DNA from: Pseudomonadota bacterium
GTDB lineage: Bacteria > Desulfobacterota > Desulfobulbia > Desulfobulbales > Desulfocapsaceae
NCBI GenBank assembly: GCA_018821785.1
Contig: JAHJLI010000156.1
Coordinates: 1-43,667 of the forward strand
Direction of reading: 5' to 3'
Length of the DNA: 43,667 nt
Position numbers and translations under genes: made by a program. Below, one piece after another: positions 26,373 to 35,197 of the stretch. The notes under the pieces are model-generated. The model did no database searches, had not been told where the DNA came from, and saw only the letters and a list, made by a program, of their open reading frames with translations. How positions within the stretch are numbered: position 1 is the first letter of the stretch; every line of letters starts with the position of its first letter.

Positions 26373-28060
26373 AAATCACCTCGATCAAACGGACCATCAG
26401 AAACACTCGAAGATTTGCCGAAATCATCAAAGTACTATGCAAATTCGGGTTTCGTCAGCTGGTGCAGGACACCGGCCTGCATCGCCTCCTCGGCGGCAGC
26501 AAAGATGAGATCGAGATCCCTTCCGGCAACGGCAGCGACGCTCTGCCTCGGCCGGTTCGCGTCCGCATGGTTCTCGAGGAACTCGGCCCTACCTTCGTCA
26601 AGCTTGGCCAAATCCTTTCAACCCGTCCGGATCTTATCCCCCCGGAGTGGGCGAGTGAGTTCAAAAAACTCCAGGATAATTGTCAGCATGTCTCTTTTAC
26701 TGAAATTTACAATGTGTTGACATTGGAGTTCCCGGGGCGACTCGACCAGATTTTCACCTTCATTGACGAGACCCCGCTTGCCGCCGCCTCCATAGCTCAG
26801 GTGCACCGAGCCATCCTGCAGGATGGAACACCTGTGGTCATCAAGGTCTTACGCCCCGGAGCAAGAGAACTGATCGAGGAAGACATGGCCCTTGTAGAGA
26901 GTCTGGCGCAACTCCTTCAGCAATATTTTTCCGATCTGGGCTACAGCCCAACAGCGGTAGCAAAGGAGTTTTCCAGGGAACTGCTCAAAGAACTCAATCT
27001 GGTTATCGAGGGCCAATCGACCGAGCGACTGCGCCGCTATTTTGAAGGTGATGACAACATCTGTTTTCCCAAGGTATATTGGACGGCAACCACTCGAAAT
27101 GTGCTGACCATGCAGGAGATACAGGGCAGACTTCTGGCAACCGTCCAACCCGAAAATCTGACCGCAGCGGAACGACGAAGCATCGTCGCCAACGGCACGG
27201 ATGCAGTCTTCAAACAGTGCCTTCGGTTTGGCTTCTTTCATGCTGATCCCCACCCTGGCAACATTTTTCTGCTGCCAGGCAGCAAACTCTGTTTTATAGA
27301 CTGCGGCATGACAGGGCAACTTGACCGAAAGACCACGGACCAGTTGATCAACCTTGTTTCGGGGGTAGTAAAAGGGGATATTGACCGATTGTGCCGGGTG
27401 GTGATTGAACTGACCGAGGTTGATCCGGCAGTCACCGACAGCAGGGATTTCCGTCTTGAACTGCGGCAACTCACCGAACACTTCCGCAACACTGACTTGC
27501 AGCACCTGAACATTACCAGCCTGCTTTCCGATTTCTTCGGCATGCTGCAACGCTATCGGATTCAGTGCCCCGGAGACCTGATGTTGCTGACCAAGGCATT
27601 GACAACCATTGAAGGAGTGGCTGCCCACTTCGACCCGACCTTTGACGTTCTCTCACACGTCGAACCGCAGATTCAAGAAATCATCGTCAACCGTTACAGC
27701 ATGGGGGCGATCCGGAATCGGATTTTCAAAACGCTTGCCAGCTCTTTTGAGATTTTGGAAGATTTGCCGGGCGATCTGCAGCGCTTTCTCGACCATGCCA
27801 GACACAGCCGATTTACTCTCAATCTTGAACTAAAAAGGATAGAACACCTTTCAGAGCAACTCGACACCTCCAGCCGTCTTATGGGCATTGCCATGATCAT
27901 CGCTGCGCTGATCGTCGGCTCCTCCATTCTCATCCTCGCCGACCGGATGTCACGACAGTCAAGCTTCATCGGCACTCTCGGTATCCTTGGACTGATCCTG
28001 GCCGGCATCAATACAGCAGCCTTCGTTATCTCGTTTTTGTTGCCGCGCAAGCGCAAGTAG
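26369..28060 (+). CDS. ubiB: ABC1/UbiB/AarF-family kinase-like membrane protein
   Basis: A 563-residue atypical kinase-like protein. It shows the family KxGQ motif (FVKLGQILSTRPDLIP), the alanine-rich nucleotide loop AAASIAQVHRA in place of a normal glycine loop, the ATP lysine in VIKVLRPG, HADPHPGNIF and the metal-binding IDCGMTGQLD. Two membrane helices occur at the C-terminus (about 505-560). UbiB proteins support quinone biosynthesis as ATPases; the quinone here is unknown, and no other quinone gene is nearby. The protein is full length. A triosephosphate isomerase remnant lies on the opposite strand directly after its stop codon. Confidence 0.92.
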   Translation: MKITSIKRTIRNTRRFAEIIKVLCKFGFRQLVQDTGLHRLLGGSKDEIEIPSGNGSDALPRPVRVRMVLEELGPTFVKLGQILSTRPDLIPPEWASEFKKLQDNCQHVSFTEIYNVLTLEFPGRLDQIFTFIDETPLAAASIAQVHRAILQDGTPVVIKVLRPGARELIEEDMALVESLAQLLQQYFSDLGYSPTAVAKEFSRELLKELNLVIEGQSTERLRRYFEGDDNICFPKVYWTATTRNVLTMQEIQGRLLATVQPENLTAAERRSIVANGTDAVFKQCLRFGFFHADPHPGNIFLLPGSKLCFIDCGMTGQLDRKTTDQLINLVSGVVKGDIDRLCRVVIELTEVDPAVTDSRDFRLELRQLTEHFRNTDLQHLNITSLLSDFFGMLQRYRIQCPGDLMLLTKALTTIEGVAAHFDPTFDVLSHVEPQIQEIIVNRYSMGAIRNRIFKTLASSFEILEDLPGDLQRFLDHARHSRFTLNLELKRIEHLSEQLDTSSRLMGIAMIIAALIVGSSILILADRMSRQSSFIGTLGILGLILAGINTAAFVISFLLPRKRK

Positions 28061-28063
28061 AAG

Positions 28064-28309
28064 CCCCGACAACACTCCGGTATATCCACCTCTGGGAAAA
28101 GGCGAGATATCCTGAACAGCCAGGAACACATTTACAAGGCCCAGATGATGAACATGGACCGCCAGATTCTCAAGACAGAGTAGTGAAGGTGCGACGACAA
28201 CCTGAACCTCTGGGTGCGGCTTATAGAGACTGGCAAAACGGTCAAACCACCGCCGCCCTTCGTCTCCCGACTTATGACATTTCCAGTTTGCGACAATATA
28301 TCTTTTCAT
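28064..28309 (-). pseudogene. tpiA: N-terminal remnant of triosephosphate isomerase (tpiA), about 82 residues
   Basis: The first 82 residues match the TIM start. They include YIVANWKCHKSG (Asn and catalytic-site Lys), VVVAPSLLCLENLA, and QDISPFPRGGYTG in the usual order and spacing. The catalytic His95 and Glu165 regions are absent. Similarity stops where the sequence becomes the antisense of the ubiB 3' end. The open frame continues to 27959 only as read-through of antisense ubiB codons. A full enzyme has about 250 residues. It begins 18 bases after the DUF167 stop, so it probably ended the yhaM-to-DUF167 operon before a rearrangement placed ubiB here. A functional copy elsewhere is likely but not visible. 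Confidence 0.75.
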
Positions 28310-28327
28310 TCCCCCCTCTTGTCTGCT

Positions 28328-28636
28328 TTACGGGTCAACAACAAGCTTTAACGAAAGCTTGCGGCGCACCTCTTCCTCAGTCAAGCCGCTAACGAGAATC
28401 TTCTTTCTCCGCCCCTTGGTCCCCGATTTCAAAATAATATCCCGGCCCGGAATAGCCAACGTACTGGCTAAAAATTTTACTACCTCTTCATTGGCTTTTC
28501 CGTCAACCGGTGGAGCAAGGATGGCAAGTTTCAGGCATCCGTCAAAGAGCCCGGTTATTCTGGTTTTTGATGCCTTGGGTTGTACATGCAGGCGAATCAG
28601 AACGGTTCCGTCGATGAGTTTCGAGAGGAAGGGCAT
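28328..28636 (-). CDS. DUF167 (UPF0235, YggU-type) protein
   Basis: A 102-residue protein of the DUF167 family, small alpha/beta proteins of unknown function. Recognisable parts are LIRLHVQPKASKTRI, LAPPVDGKANEEVVKFLA (the most conserved family motif) and ILKSGTKGRRKKILV. I place the start at 28636, eight bases after the divIVA stop, with GAGAGGAG upstream. The longer open frame overlaps divIVA out of frame and is not homologous. DUF167 genes are often next to yggT, as here. Confidence 0.88.
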   Translation of the reverse strand: MPFLSKLIDGTVLIRLHVQPKASKTRITGLFDGCLKLAILAPPVDGKANEEVVKFLASTLAIPGRDIILKSGTKGRRKKILVSGLTEEEVRRKLSLKLVVDP

Positions 28637-28643
28637 GCTCCTC

Positions 28644-29507
28644 TCAGGAGAGGTCCATATTAATATTACCAATATCATCAGGATCGGAAGTTTCATCATC
28701 CGGCAAGAGGATACTCTCAAAAAGATCGGAAAGGTCATCTTCCTTCTCCCCGCCTTCTTGTTCGGGGAATATTTCCAATGCTTCAAGATAAGAGTTGAGC
28801 ATCGACCGCAATTCCTCCCGCACCTTTATTCTTTGCTGATGCAGCTTGTCAATCTCTTTCGGCAGTCTCGACAGTTCAGCATTGGCCTCGACCCGGAACC
28901 TCTGTACATCGGCACGGGCATTTTCCATTAATCGCTGCGCTTCCTCTTCGCTGCTCTGTCGCAGGCTGTCGGCAAACTTTTGAGCCGCGAGAATGGTGGT
29001 TTTAAAATCAAGTCCCTGCTGTTTCAGTTCACGATTTTCTTCTTCAAGCAGCTCTATTTTGGCCCGAAGTTTCTCTACTTCAGCCTTTTCATGGATACTC
29101 ACCCCGACACTGCTGGCAAGTTTTTCTTCCAGTCCTTCCACTTTATTCTGCAAGTTCTTGTTTTCCATCTCCAAGGCCAAAGCACTCTCCTTCGCGCCCT
29201 CAACCATGGCCATCATATCACCGATTTCTTTATCTTTATGTTTATTGCCTTGTTCGATCTCAGATTGAATGCCTTCTGCATTTTCCTTACTTAACCGCAC
29301 CTCTGCAACAAGATTGTCTTTTTCCCTCTGGAGAAACTCCAGCTCAGTTTTCAACGCCTCAATTTCTTCCCCATGTATGCGATTCTGTTCGGTCAGCTCG
29401 AAAAAATCCTCGGCGAGCAATTCCAAATAGGCTTTTACCTCGATCGCATCATACCCTCTGAATTTAATCTGAAAATCTTGATCTTTTATTGCCTGCGGTG
29501 TGAGCAT
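28644..29507 (-). CDS. DivIVA-domain coiled-coil protein
   Basis: A 287-residue protein. Residues 1-60 are the DivIVA membrane/curvature-binding domain (TPQAIKDQDFQIKFRGYD, then VKAYLELLAEDFF). It is followed by a long coiled coil to about residue 240 and an acidic tail. In Gram-positive bacteria DivIVA marks poles and septa; in deltaproteobacteria its role is largely untested. Its position between yggT and DUF167 recalls the ylm/sepF-divIVA cluster of Gram-positives. A GGGAG ribosome binding site precedes the ATG. Confidence 0.88.
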   Translation of the reverse strand: MLTPQAIKDQDFQIKFRGYDAIEVKAYLELLAEDFFELTEQNRIHGEEIEALKTELEFLQREKDNLVAEVRLSKENAEGIQSEIEQGNKHKDKEIGDMMAMVEGAKESALALEMENKNLQNKVEGLEEKLASSVGVSIHEKAEVEKLRAKIELLEEENRELKQQGLDFKTTILAAQKFADSLRQSSEEEAQRLMENARADVQRFRVEANAELSRLPKEIDKLHQQRIKVREELRSMLNSYLEALEIFPEQEGGEKEDDLSDLFESILLPDDETSDPDDIGNINMDLS

Positions 29508-29656
29508 GGCTGACTCCCTTTTTCATGTTTATGCCGGAATCCCAACAGCAATCGGGATTGGATTGTTGAGATGTGTATATTTTTAAAAAAATATTTGCAA
29601 TATATCTCCAGTCCCGAGGTTTCGTCGACAAACCCTAGCGGCAGGTATCTCTTTAT

Positions 29657-29956
29657 TTATCCCATTCGCATGGCTAACTGTCGAAGAGTCTGGATAAGAA
29701 AACTCTGCAAAAACATTATGCCGAGGATGAGAATCATCGGAGAAAAATCGATGCCTCCCATGTTTATCGGTAACCATCGACGGATACGACTCAAAACCGG
29801 TTCTGTAACCTCGTAGAGGAACCGGACTATGGGATTTGATGGGTCGGGATTGACCCAAGAAATAACCGCCCGACCGACAAGAATCCACATATAGGCTGTC
29901 AGCAGGAAATCTAGGAGCTGAGCAACTGCCGACATAAAATTATTGACCACAAACAT
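29657..29956 (-). CDS. yggT: YggT-family membrane protein
   Basis: A 99-residue inner-membrane protein with two hydrophobic segments (about residues 8-30 and 70-92). It has the family motif SWVNPDPSNPIVRFLYEVTEPVL followed by R-R-W-L-P and GGIDFSP. The molecular role is unknown, but homologs are linked with osmotic tolerance, cytochrome assembly and the division-gene cluster. The ATG at 29956 has AAAGGAG upstream and lies 16 bases after the metG stop. The longer open frame upstream overlaps metG and should be ignored. The 149-base gap downstream to divIVA shows only short AT-rich palindromes. Confidence 0.9.
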   Translation of the reverse strand: MFVVNNFMSAVAQLLDFLLTAYMWILVGRAVISWVNPDPSNPIVRFLYEVTEPVLSRIRRWLPINMGGIDFSPMILILGIMFLQSFLIQTLRQLAMRMG

Positions 29957-29972
29957 ACATTCTCCTTTTTTA

Positions 29973-31919
29973 TCAAGCAACCTTGCTGCCGGGTGCCACT
30001 GTTTCTCGAACCTTTGAAAGAACCAGCTTCTCTTTACCATCAATTAAGGTTTTCGCAGCCAGTACCATGCCATGCGAATTGACCCCCATCAATTTTGCCG
30101 GCTTGAGATTGGCGACGATCACGACCTGGCTGCCAATCAATTCTTCCGGCTGATAATGTTCGGCAATCCCTGCAACGATTGTTCTTTCTTCCGGCGCGAG
30201 GACGGTCACTTTCAACAGCTTTTTTGAATTTTTTATCGGTTCAACAGCAATTATCTCCGCTACCCGCAAATCAAGTTTCTGAAAAAACTGAAAATCTACA
30301 AGATCGACCTCAGTCATGACCGGAGCGTCCTGCTTTTTCGGCTGCGGCTGGTCTCTCTCGGTCTTTGCAACCGGCTCGCCGGTTGTTTTGCCCTCCAGTC
30401 GTGGAAAAAGTGTGGTAATCGCCATGAGTTGCCCCCCTGGGACAAGCAATCCCCACACCCCACCCTTCTCAAGAGAGGCCACAAGGGGGTCAGCAGCGAC
30501 AAGCCCAAGTCCAGCTGCCATCCTAACCGCTGCCCCGGGCATGACAGGTTGCAGGGTGAGCGTCAGCAAGCGGAGACATTCGAGTAAATTGTAGAGAACG
30601 GTGTCCAGCCTTGCAGACTTTTCCACATCTTTGGCCAAAGCCCACGGCGCATTGCCGACAATGTACTTATTTGCCAGACCGACAAATTCCCAAACCGCCT
30701 GCAAACCGAGATGAAAACGAAAATCGGCCATCGCCTGCCGATAATCCCTAAGCATTGCCTGTGCCGCATCCCGGAGGGATTGGTCGTCTTCGCTCGGGAA
30801 ACTCGGGGCCGGAATCCGCCCCTCCCGGTATTTCCATACCATGGTGATTGCCCGACTAAAGAGATTGCCTAAGTCGTTTGCCAGGTCGGCATTATGACGC
30901 ACGACTATCGCATCAGAACTAAAAGAAGAATCCAAACCAAACGACATCTCTCGCAAAGTAAAATAACGGAGGGTGTCGACACCATAGGTCTCGACCAGTT
31001 CTTTTGGCCGCACGACATTGCCGATACTCTTGGACATCTTAGTATCGTCAACATTCCAGTAGCCGTGCACATGGAGCTTCTTGTAGAGCGGCACCCCCAT
31101 GGCCATCAACATAGTTGGCCAGTAAATGGCATGAGGTTTGAGAATGTCTTTGGCGATCAAATGTTCAGCAACCGACCAGAATTTTTCAAAATCCGGGCCA
31201 TCGGGATAACCTATGCCGGTGAGATAATTAATCAGGGCGTCGAACCAAACATAGGTGACGAATTTATCATCGAAAGGCAACTCAATGCCCCAAGTCAATC
31301 GGGATTTAGGCCGCGAGATGCACAGGTCGGTCAATGGCTCGCTGAGAAAGGCCAGAACCTCGTTGCGGTACCTCTCCGGAGTTATAAACTCGGGGTTATT
31401 GCGAATATGCTCAAGAAGGGGCTGCTGATAGCGGGACATCCGGAAAAAATAGTTCTGTTCGGCAATTTCCTGGGGCGGGGTCTGATGATCAGGACAATTG
31501 CCGTCAACCAGCTCCTTTTCCATCAAGTACCGCTCACACCCCCGACAGTAGAGGCCTGAATATTCATCAAAATAGATATCTCCGCGATCATAGACCTTCT
31601 GGAGAATGGCCCTGACAACAGCGATATGCGCTGCATCAGTGGTTCTGATAAAATGATCGGCCTCGACCTGAAGCAGCGGCCAGGTTTCCCTGAACTGAGC
31701 ACTGATCCTGTCGACATACTCGCGAGGAGGGATGTCCGCATTTTCCGCCGCCTTGACTATTTTATCGCCATGCTCGTCGGTGCCGGTCTGAAATCGCACA
31801 GTATCTCCACACAACCGTTTAAACCGACTGTAGGTGTCGGCGACAATCGTCGTATAGGCATGGCCGAGATGCGGCTGGGCATTCACATAATATATTGGTG
31901 TGGTAATATAGGTTGTCAT
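29973..31919 (-). CDS. metG: Methionyl-tRNA synthetase
   Basis: A 648-residue class I aminoacyl-tRNA synthetase that charges tRNA-Met. The HIGH motif is HLGH (residue about 17-20) after the N-terminal TTPIYYVNA. The zinc-knuckle-type cysteines are CRGCERYL and a later NCPDH. The KMSKS motif is DTKMSKSIGN. The C-terminal about 110 residues form the Trbp111-like OB tRNA-binding domain (VDFQFFQKLDLRVAEI, NLKPAKLMGVNSHGMVLA). It starts 11 bases after the psp1 stop and belongs to the yhaM-to-DUF167 operon. Confidence 0.96.
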   Translation of the reverse strand: MTTYITTPIYYVNAQPHLGHAYTTIVADTYSRFKRLCGDTVRFQTGTDEHGDKIVKAAENADIPPREYVDRISAQFRETWPLLQVEADHFIRTTDAAHIAVVRAILQKVYDRGDIYFDEYSGLYCRGCERYLMEKELVDGNCPDHQTPPQEIAEQNYFFRMSRYQQPLLEHIRNNPEFITPERYRNEVLAFLSEPLTDLCISRPKSRLTWGIELPFDDKFVTYVWFDALINYLTGIGYPDGPDFEKFWSVAEHLIAKDILKPHAIYWPTMLMAMGVPLYKKLHVHGYWNVDDTKMSKSIGNVVRPKELVETYGVDTLRYFTLREMSFGLDSSFSSDAIVVRHNADLANDLGNLFSRAITMVWKYREGRIPAPSFPSEDDQSLRDAAQAMLRDYRQAMADFRFHLGLQAVWEFVGLANKYIVGNAPWALAKDVEKSARLDTVLYNLLECLRLLTLTLQPVMPGAAVRMAAGLGLVAADPLVASLEKGGVWGLLVPGGQLMAITTLFPRLEGKTTGEPVAKTERDQPQPKKQDAPVMTEVDLVDFQFFQKLDLRVAEIIAVEPIKNSKKLLKVTVLAPEERTIVAGIAEHYQPEELIGSQVVIVANLKPAKLMGVNSHGMVLAAKTLIDGKEKLVLSKVRETVAPGSKVA

Positions 31920-31930
31920 AGAAGTATAAA

Positions 31931-32902
31931 TTATTCTGGCAACACCGGCGGTGGCGAGCCACCGCCGTCCGGTTTTGGGGGAGGTGTTTCACCTGGCTCA
32001 GTGCTCTTTCTCTCTTTCTTTTTTTCAATTATCTCTTTTTTGATTTGCTGAAACATTTTCCAATCCTGCTTGGCGAGAACAACTTCCTCGCCAACGCTAT
32101 TCTCGGCAACAATAGATTCACGCAAGGGATTCTGACGTTTGACCAGGTACTCGTCATTGTCAATCTTGATCCGTTTTCCCGTTTTTGGCATATTCTTGCG
32201 CTGTTTCCGGTATGTTTCATATTCATAGGTAAGACAGCATAGCAGCCTGTTGCAGACACCGGAAATTTTCGTCGGATTAAGGGGTAGATCCTGCTCTTTT
32301 GCCATCTTTATCGATACCGAATCAAAATTTTTGATAAAGGAGGAACAGCAAAGCTCACGACCACAGGTGCCGATGCCGCCGATCATTTTGGTTTCATGCC
32401 GGACCCCGACTTGGCGCATTTCAACCCGAGTGCGAAATTCCTGGACCAGATCTTTTACCAACCCACGAAAGTCGACCCGACTGTCGGCTGTGAAATAAAA
32501 AATCATCTTACTGCCGTTGAAAAATCTTTCAACTCTGACGAGAGTCATACTGAGCTGATGGCTTTCGATCAAACTATTGCAAACGTCAAAGGCCCGATCT
32601 TCGCTTGCTGTCAGGCTACTATATTTTTCACGCTCGTCGACGTTTGCCAGTCGCTCAATAATATGATTTGCCTGCCGGTTTTCTCCCCTGCAGCCGCACA
32701 TCGGCGAATAGCCGACAATTGCGGCCGGCTCAGCACCATGATCCGTGCGAACCAATACCACCGTGCCAGCCAAACACGCCGGAGTTTGTGCGACAGCAGT
32801 GAAATGCTGTCCACCTCTGCGAAACTGAATCCGATAAAAGCTAGCGTTGTCGGTTGTAGTCTTTGTTTCAATATCACTCATTTCTCTATCATTTACCGTC
32901 AT
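31931..32902 (-). CDS. PSP1 / RicT (YaaT)-family protein
   Basis: A 323-residue protein with a central PSP1 domain. Conserved parts are FYFTADSRVDFRGLVKDL, RTRVEMRQVGVRHETK, the cysteine-rich GTCGRELCCSSF and CNRLLCCLTYE. The tail from about residue 285 is charged and proline-rich. In Bacillus the homolog YaaT (RicT) is part of an Fe-S-containing complex affecting RNA processing. Whether that holds here is inference. The gene neighbours holB, as it does in Bacillus. The start could be 32902 or 32881 (MSDIETK). Confidence 0.9.
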   Translation of the reverse strand: MTVNDREMSDIETKTTTDNASFYRIQFRRGGQHFTAVAQTPACLAGTVVLVRTDHGAEPAAIVGYSPMCGCRGENRQANHIIERLANVDEREKYSSLTASEDRAFDVCNSLIESHQLSMTLVRVERFFNGSKMIFYFTADSRVDFRGLVKDLVQEFRTRVEMRQVGVRHETKMIGGIGTCGRELCCSSFIKNFDSVSIKMAKEQDLPLNPTKISGVCNRLLCCLTYEYETYRKQRKNMPKTGKRIKIDNDEYLVKRQNPLRESIVAENSVGEEVVLAKQDWKMFQQIKKEIIEKKKERKSTEPGETPPPKPDGGGSPPPVLPE

Positions 32903-32940
32903 GAAATCCCATCATCTCCCATATTCCGCCAAAAACGGCG

Positions 32941-33918
32941 TCATTGCAAAGCAAAAAGCAGTACCTCACAGACGAGGTTGCGATTGCAATTTCTGGCAAG
33001 TTCCTGCTCCGCCCTCGAAATTGCCTGCAATTTAGCAAATAGTTCAGCTGAACTCCAGCTTTTCCGTAGCCTGAAGTCATCCTTTACCGCTTCTCCTGTA
33101 GTGGATACAGGCAAAAGAAGATCGCGGATCCATATTTTCAAGAGGCTCAAAAATGACGGCAGATCGTCTTTCTGAGCTGCCATTTTTTCGGCCAGTCGAA
33201 GGAGTATGCCAACATCGCGATCTGGAAGCAGCGAAGGATCGGAGAGCACAGAAACCACCTCCCGCCATATCATAACCATTTCTGACTTTTGAAAAAGCAT
33301 GGCCCTGCCGGGACTCCCTTCCGATAGCCTCGCCAGCAGCAGGGCGGCTTCGGGCTCGACACCGTGCGCTGCCAGGATTGCCGTCGTGTCGCTTGCGCTG
33401 AGCCTTGAAAAAGGCAGAACCTGGCATCTCGATGTCAAGGTGGAAAGAATCTCCTGCGACGACTCGGCAGTCAAAATAAGCAGATTATTGGGAGGTGGTT
33501 CTTCCAGCATCTTCAAAAGACTATTCGCCGCCTCCCGCCGCATGGTATGCACATCCTCAAGCACCACAATGCGCATCTCCGATTCAAATGGAGGATAGCT
33601 CAATTCCTTAGCGAGCTGGCGAATCTGCTCTATCTTGATCACTCCCTTGACGGGCTGGATAAGCAGGAAGTCGGGATGACTCTTTGAACGAAACTTCCTG
33701 CATGACGAGCAGTTGCCGCAAGCCACAGCGCCTCTGCGCTCTCGACAGTTGATCGCAGCCGCCACACCTTGGGCAAAGAGCCTCTTGCCTACCCCATCCG
33801 GGCCGCGAAAAATATAAGCATGGGGAACTCGACTGGCCATAAGGGACCGGCTGAACAAATGTTTGGCCTTTTCCTGCCCGAAAAGCCCGGTAAAGCATAT
33901 TGATGAAGTTTCAGACAT
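32941..33918 (-). CDS. holB: DNA polymerase III subunit delta'
   Basis: A 325-residue clamp-loader AAA+ subunit. Walker A is GPDGVGKR, preceded by HAYIF. The zinc-binding cysteines appear as INCRERRG and CGNCSSCRKF. The Walker B-like region is VVLEDVHTMRREAANSLLKMLEEPP with SSQEILSTLTSRCQ, the SRC motif. An ATG at 33918 is preferred; a GTG two codons upstream is possible. It lies 15 bases after yhaM and 38 bases before psp1. Confidence 0.93.
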   Translation of the reverse strand: MSETSSICFTGLFGQEKAKHLFSRSLMASRVPHAYIFRGPDGVGKRLFAQGVAAAINCRERRGAVACGNCSSCRKFRSKSHPDFLLIQPVKGVIKIEQIRQLAKELSYPPFESEMRIVVLEDVHTMRREAANSLLKMLEEPPPNNLLILTAESSQEILSTLTSRCQVLPFSRLSASDTTAILAAHGVEPEAALLLARLSEGSPGRAMLFQKSEMVMIWREVVSVLSDPSLLPDRDVGILLRLAEKMAAQKDDLPSFLSLLKIWIRDLLLPVSTTGEAVKDDFRLRKSWSSAELFAKLQAISRAEQELARNCNRNLVCEVLLFALQ

Positions 33919-33933
33919 CAGCACCCATACCCG

Positions 33934-34956
33934 CTAAAAAAGAGATGGTTGGCGGCTGCTGTTTTCGGCTCGGGTATCATCCTGTTGAGCTTCCTGTTTC
34001 TGTATGCCACCAAGATACAGAAACCGTTCCAAGGAACGTTGATATTCCGTCCAACTTAGCTCGGTTCCCTCCATTTTCCGCCGTAGCTGTTCGGTAATAT
34101 TCATCTTGGCGTCGAGGTCGTCGAGGAAGCTCAGGATAAGTGCCTCAACCGTCATCGGTACCGTCGGTGAACCGAATTCCTGCCGCCCGTGATGACTAAG
34201 AATAAGATGTTGCAATTGTTCCAGTAGTTCCTCGGGAAATTCACGGATTTTATCGGCAGCCTGGGCGACCATTTCGCTGCCGATGACCAGATGTCCTTTC
34301 AACCGGCCCCTGACCGTATATTCGACCAACCCGCCGGCCATGGTCAGTTCTTCGAGTTTACCGATATCATGGAGAAGGGCCCCGGTTATTAACAGAGAAC
34401 GATCCACACCTGTGTAATGTCCAGCGAGAAAATCTCCAGCTCGAGCCACCGACAGAGAATGCTCAAGCAAGCCACCGAGGTAGGCATGATGGATGGCCTT
34501 GGCAGCAGGGGCTTCCTGAAAACGCTCCCACCATTCGCCCTTTTTAAAGAAATGGCTAAGGATTTTTTTGAGAAAAGGGTTGGCGACGCTCTGGATGATA
34601 GCACGCAACTCGTCGGCCATTTCCTCGAGATTTCTAGCCGATGTAGGGTAAAAAAGGCTGACTTCGATATCCTCCTGTGGCACCTTATGGGCAGCATCGA
34701 TCTTCAGCTGCGGTTTTTCCCGATAGGATTGCACCATGCCTACAAGGCGAATCACCTCAGCGGCGACACAGATATTCTGCAGAACCTCAACATTATCCCA
34801 GATCGGCCCGGAAATCTCGCCGCTTCTGTCCATTACCGTCACGACCAGATACGGTTTGCCCGCCCTGGTTTCCCCGAGCTTTGCCGACTTGACCAGAAAA
34901 AGATCATCAATTCGTTCACCTTCTTTCAGATCTGCAACAAAAACGTTCTTTTTCAT
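33934..34956 (-). CDS. yhaM: 3'-5' exoribonuclease YhaM-like (OB fold plus HD domain)
   Basis: A 340-residue protein. The N-terminal about 100 residues form an OB-fold nucleic-acid-binding domain (LFLVKSAKLGETRAGKPYLVVTVMDRSG). An HD phosphohydrolase domain from about 150 has HHAYLGGLLEHSL, GALLHDIGKLEEL and LSHHGRQEFGSP. This matches the YhaM family of metal-dependent 3'-5' exoribonucleases. The ATG at 34956 is preferred; an in-frame GTG at 34971 adds five residues. It is the first gene of the minus-strand operon that includes holB, psp1 and metG. Confidence 0.88.
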   Translation of the reverse strand: MKKNVFVADLKEGERIDDLFLVKSAKLGETRAGKPYLVVTVMDRSGEISGPIWDNVEVLQNICVAAEVIRLVGMVQSYREKPQLKIDAAHKVPQEDIEVSLFYPTSARNLEEMADELRAIIQSVANPFLKKILSHFFKKGEWWERFQEAPAAKAIHHAYLGGLLEHSLSVARAGDFLAGHYTGVDRSLLITGALLHDIGKLEELTMAGGLVEYTVRGRLKGHLVIGSEMVAQAADKIREFPEELLEQLQHLILSHHGRQEFGSPTVPMTVEALILSFLDDLDAKMNITEQLRRKMEGTELSWTEYQRSLERFLYLGGIQKQEAQQDDTRAENSSRQPSLF

Positions 34957-35051
34957 CTTCACATCCAGCACTTTTTAGTATCGACAACCTCCCGAAGCGC
35001 CGAAAGGTTTTGTTATCTCTATTACAGGACAAGTTTTTGCCGAATATGACA

Positions 35052-35109
35052 TTAGTCCCTTAAAAAACCATTGTGGAAAATATGCAAAATTTTTTTCTTA
35101 AGGGACTAA
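35052..35109. repeat. 12-bp perfect inverted repeat with 34-base AT-rich spacer
   Basis: TTAGTCCCTTAA (35052-35063) is repeated inverted as TTAAGGGACTAA (35098-35109). The A-rich sequence after the left arm and the T-rich sequence before the right arm extend the potential pairing. It lies in the 360-base gap between divergent yhaM and the ACT-domain gene. It could be an operator pair, a small mobile-element remnant or a structured RNA. Outside this repeat and the small open frame at 35198 I see nothing else in the gap. Confidence 0.4.
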
Positions 35110-35197
35110 ATTACACAAGGAACCGGCAAAATACACCCATTAATTCGCGAAAGACATTGAACCTTCTTCGATCTAATGGCATAGGAAGGGGCTAAAA

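Noticed and set aside
26849..27628. Long minus-strand open frame of 259 residues inside ubiB
   Set aside because: It is the antisense shadow of a well-conserved gene and its translation shows no known motif.
27959..28063. Continuation of the tpiA-like frame into antisense ubiB
   Set aside because: The residues after about 82 are the reverse complement of ubiB codons and do not resemble triosephosphate isomerase.
28637..28786. 50-residue upstream extension of the DUF167 protein
   Set aside because: It overlaps the divIVA 3' end out of frame and has no family similarity; the start at 28636 has its own ribosome binding site.
29560..29620. AT-rich palindromes after yggT considered as a terminator
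   Set aside because: The stem is made of A-T pairs only, with no GC-rich core, and divIVA is likely in the same operon.
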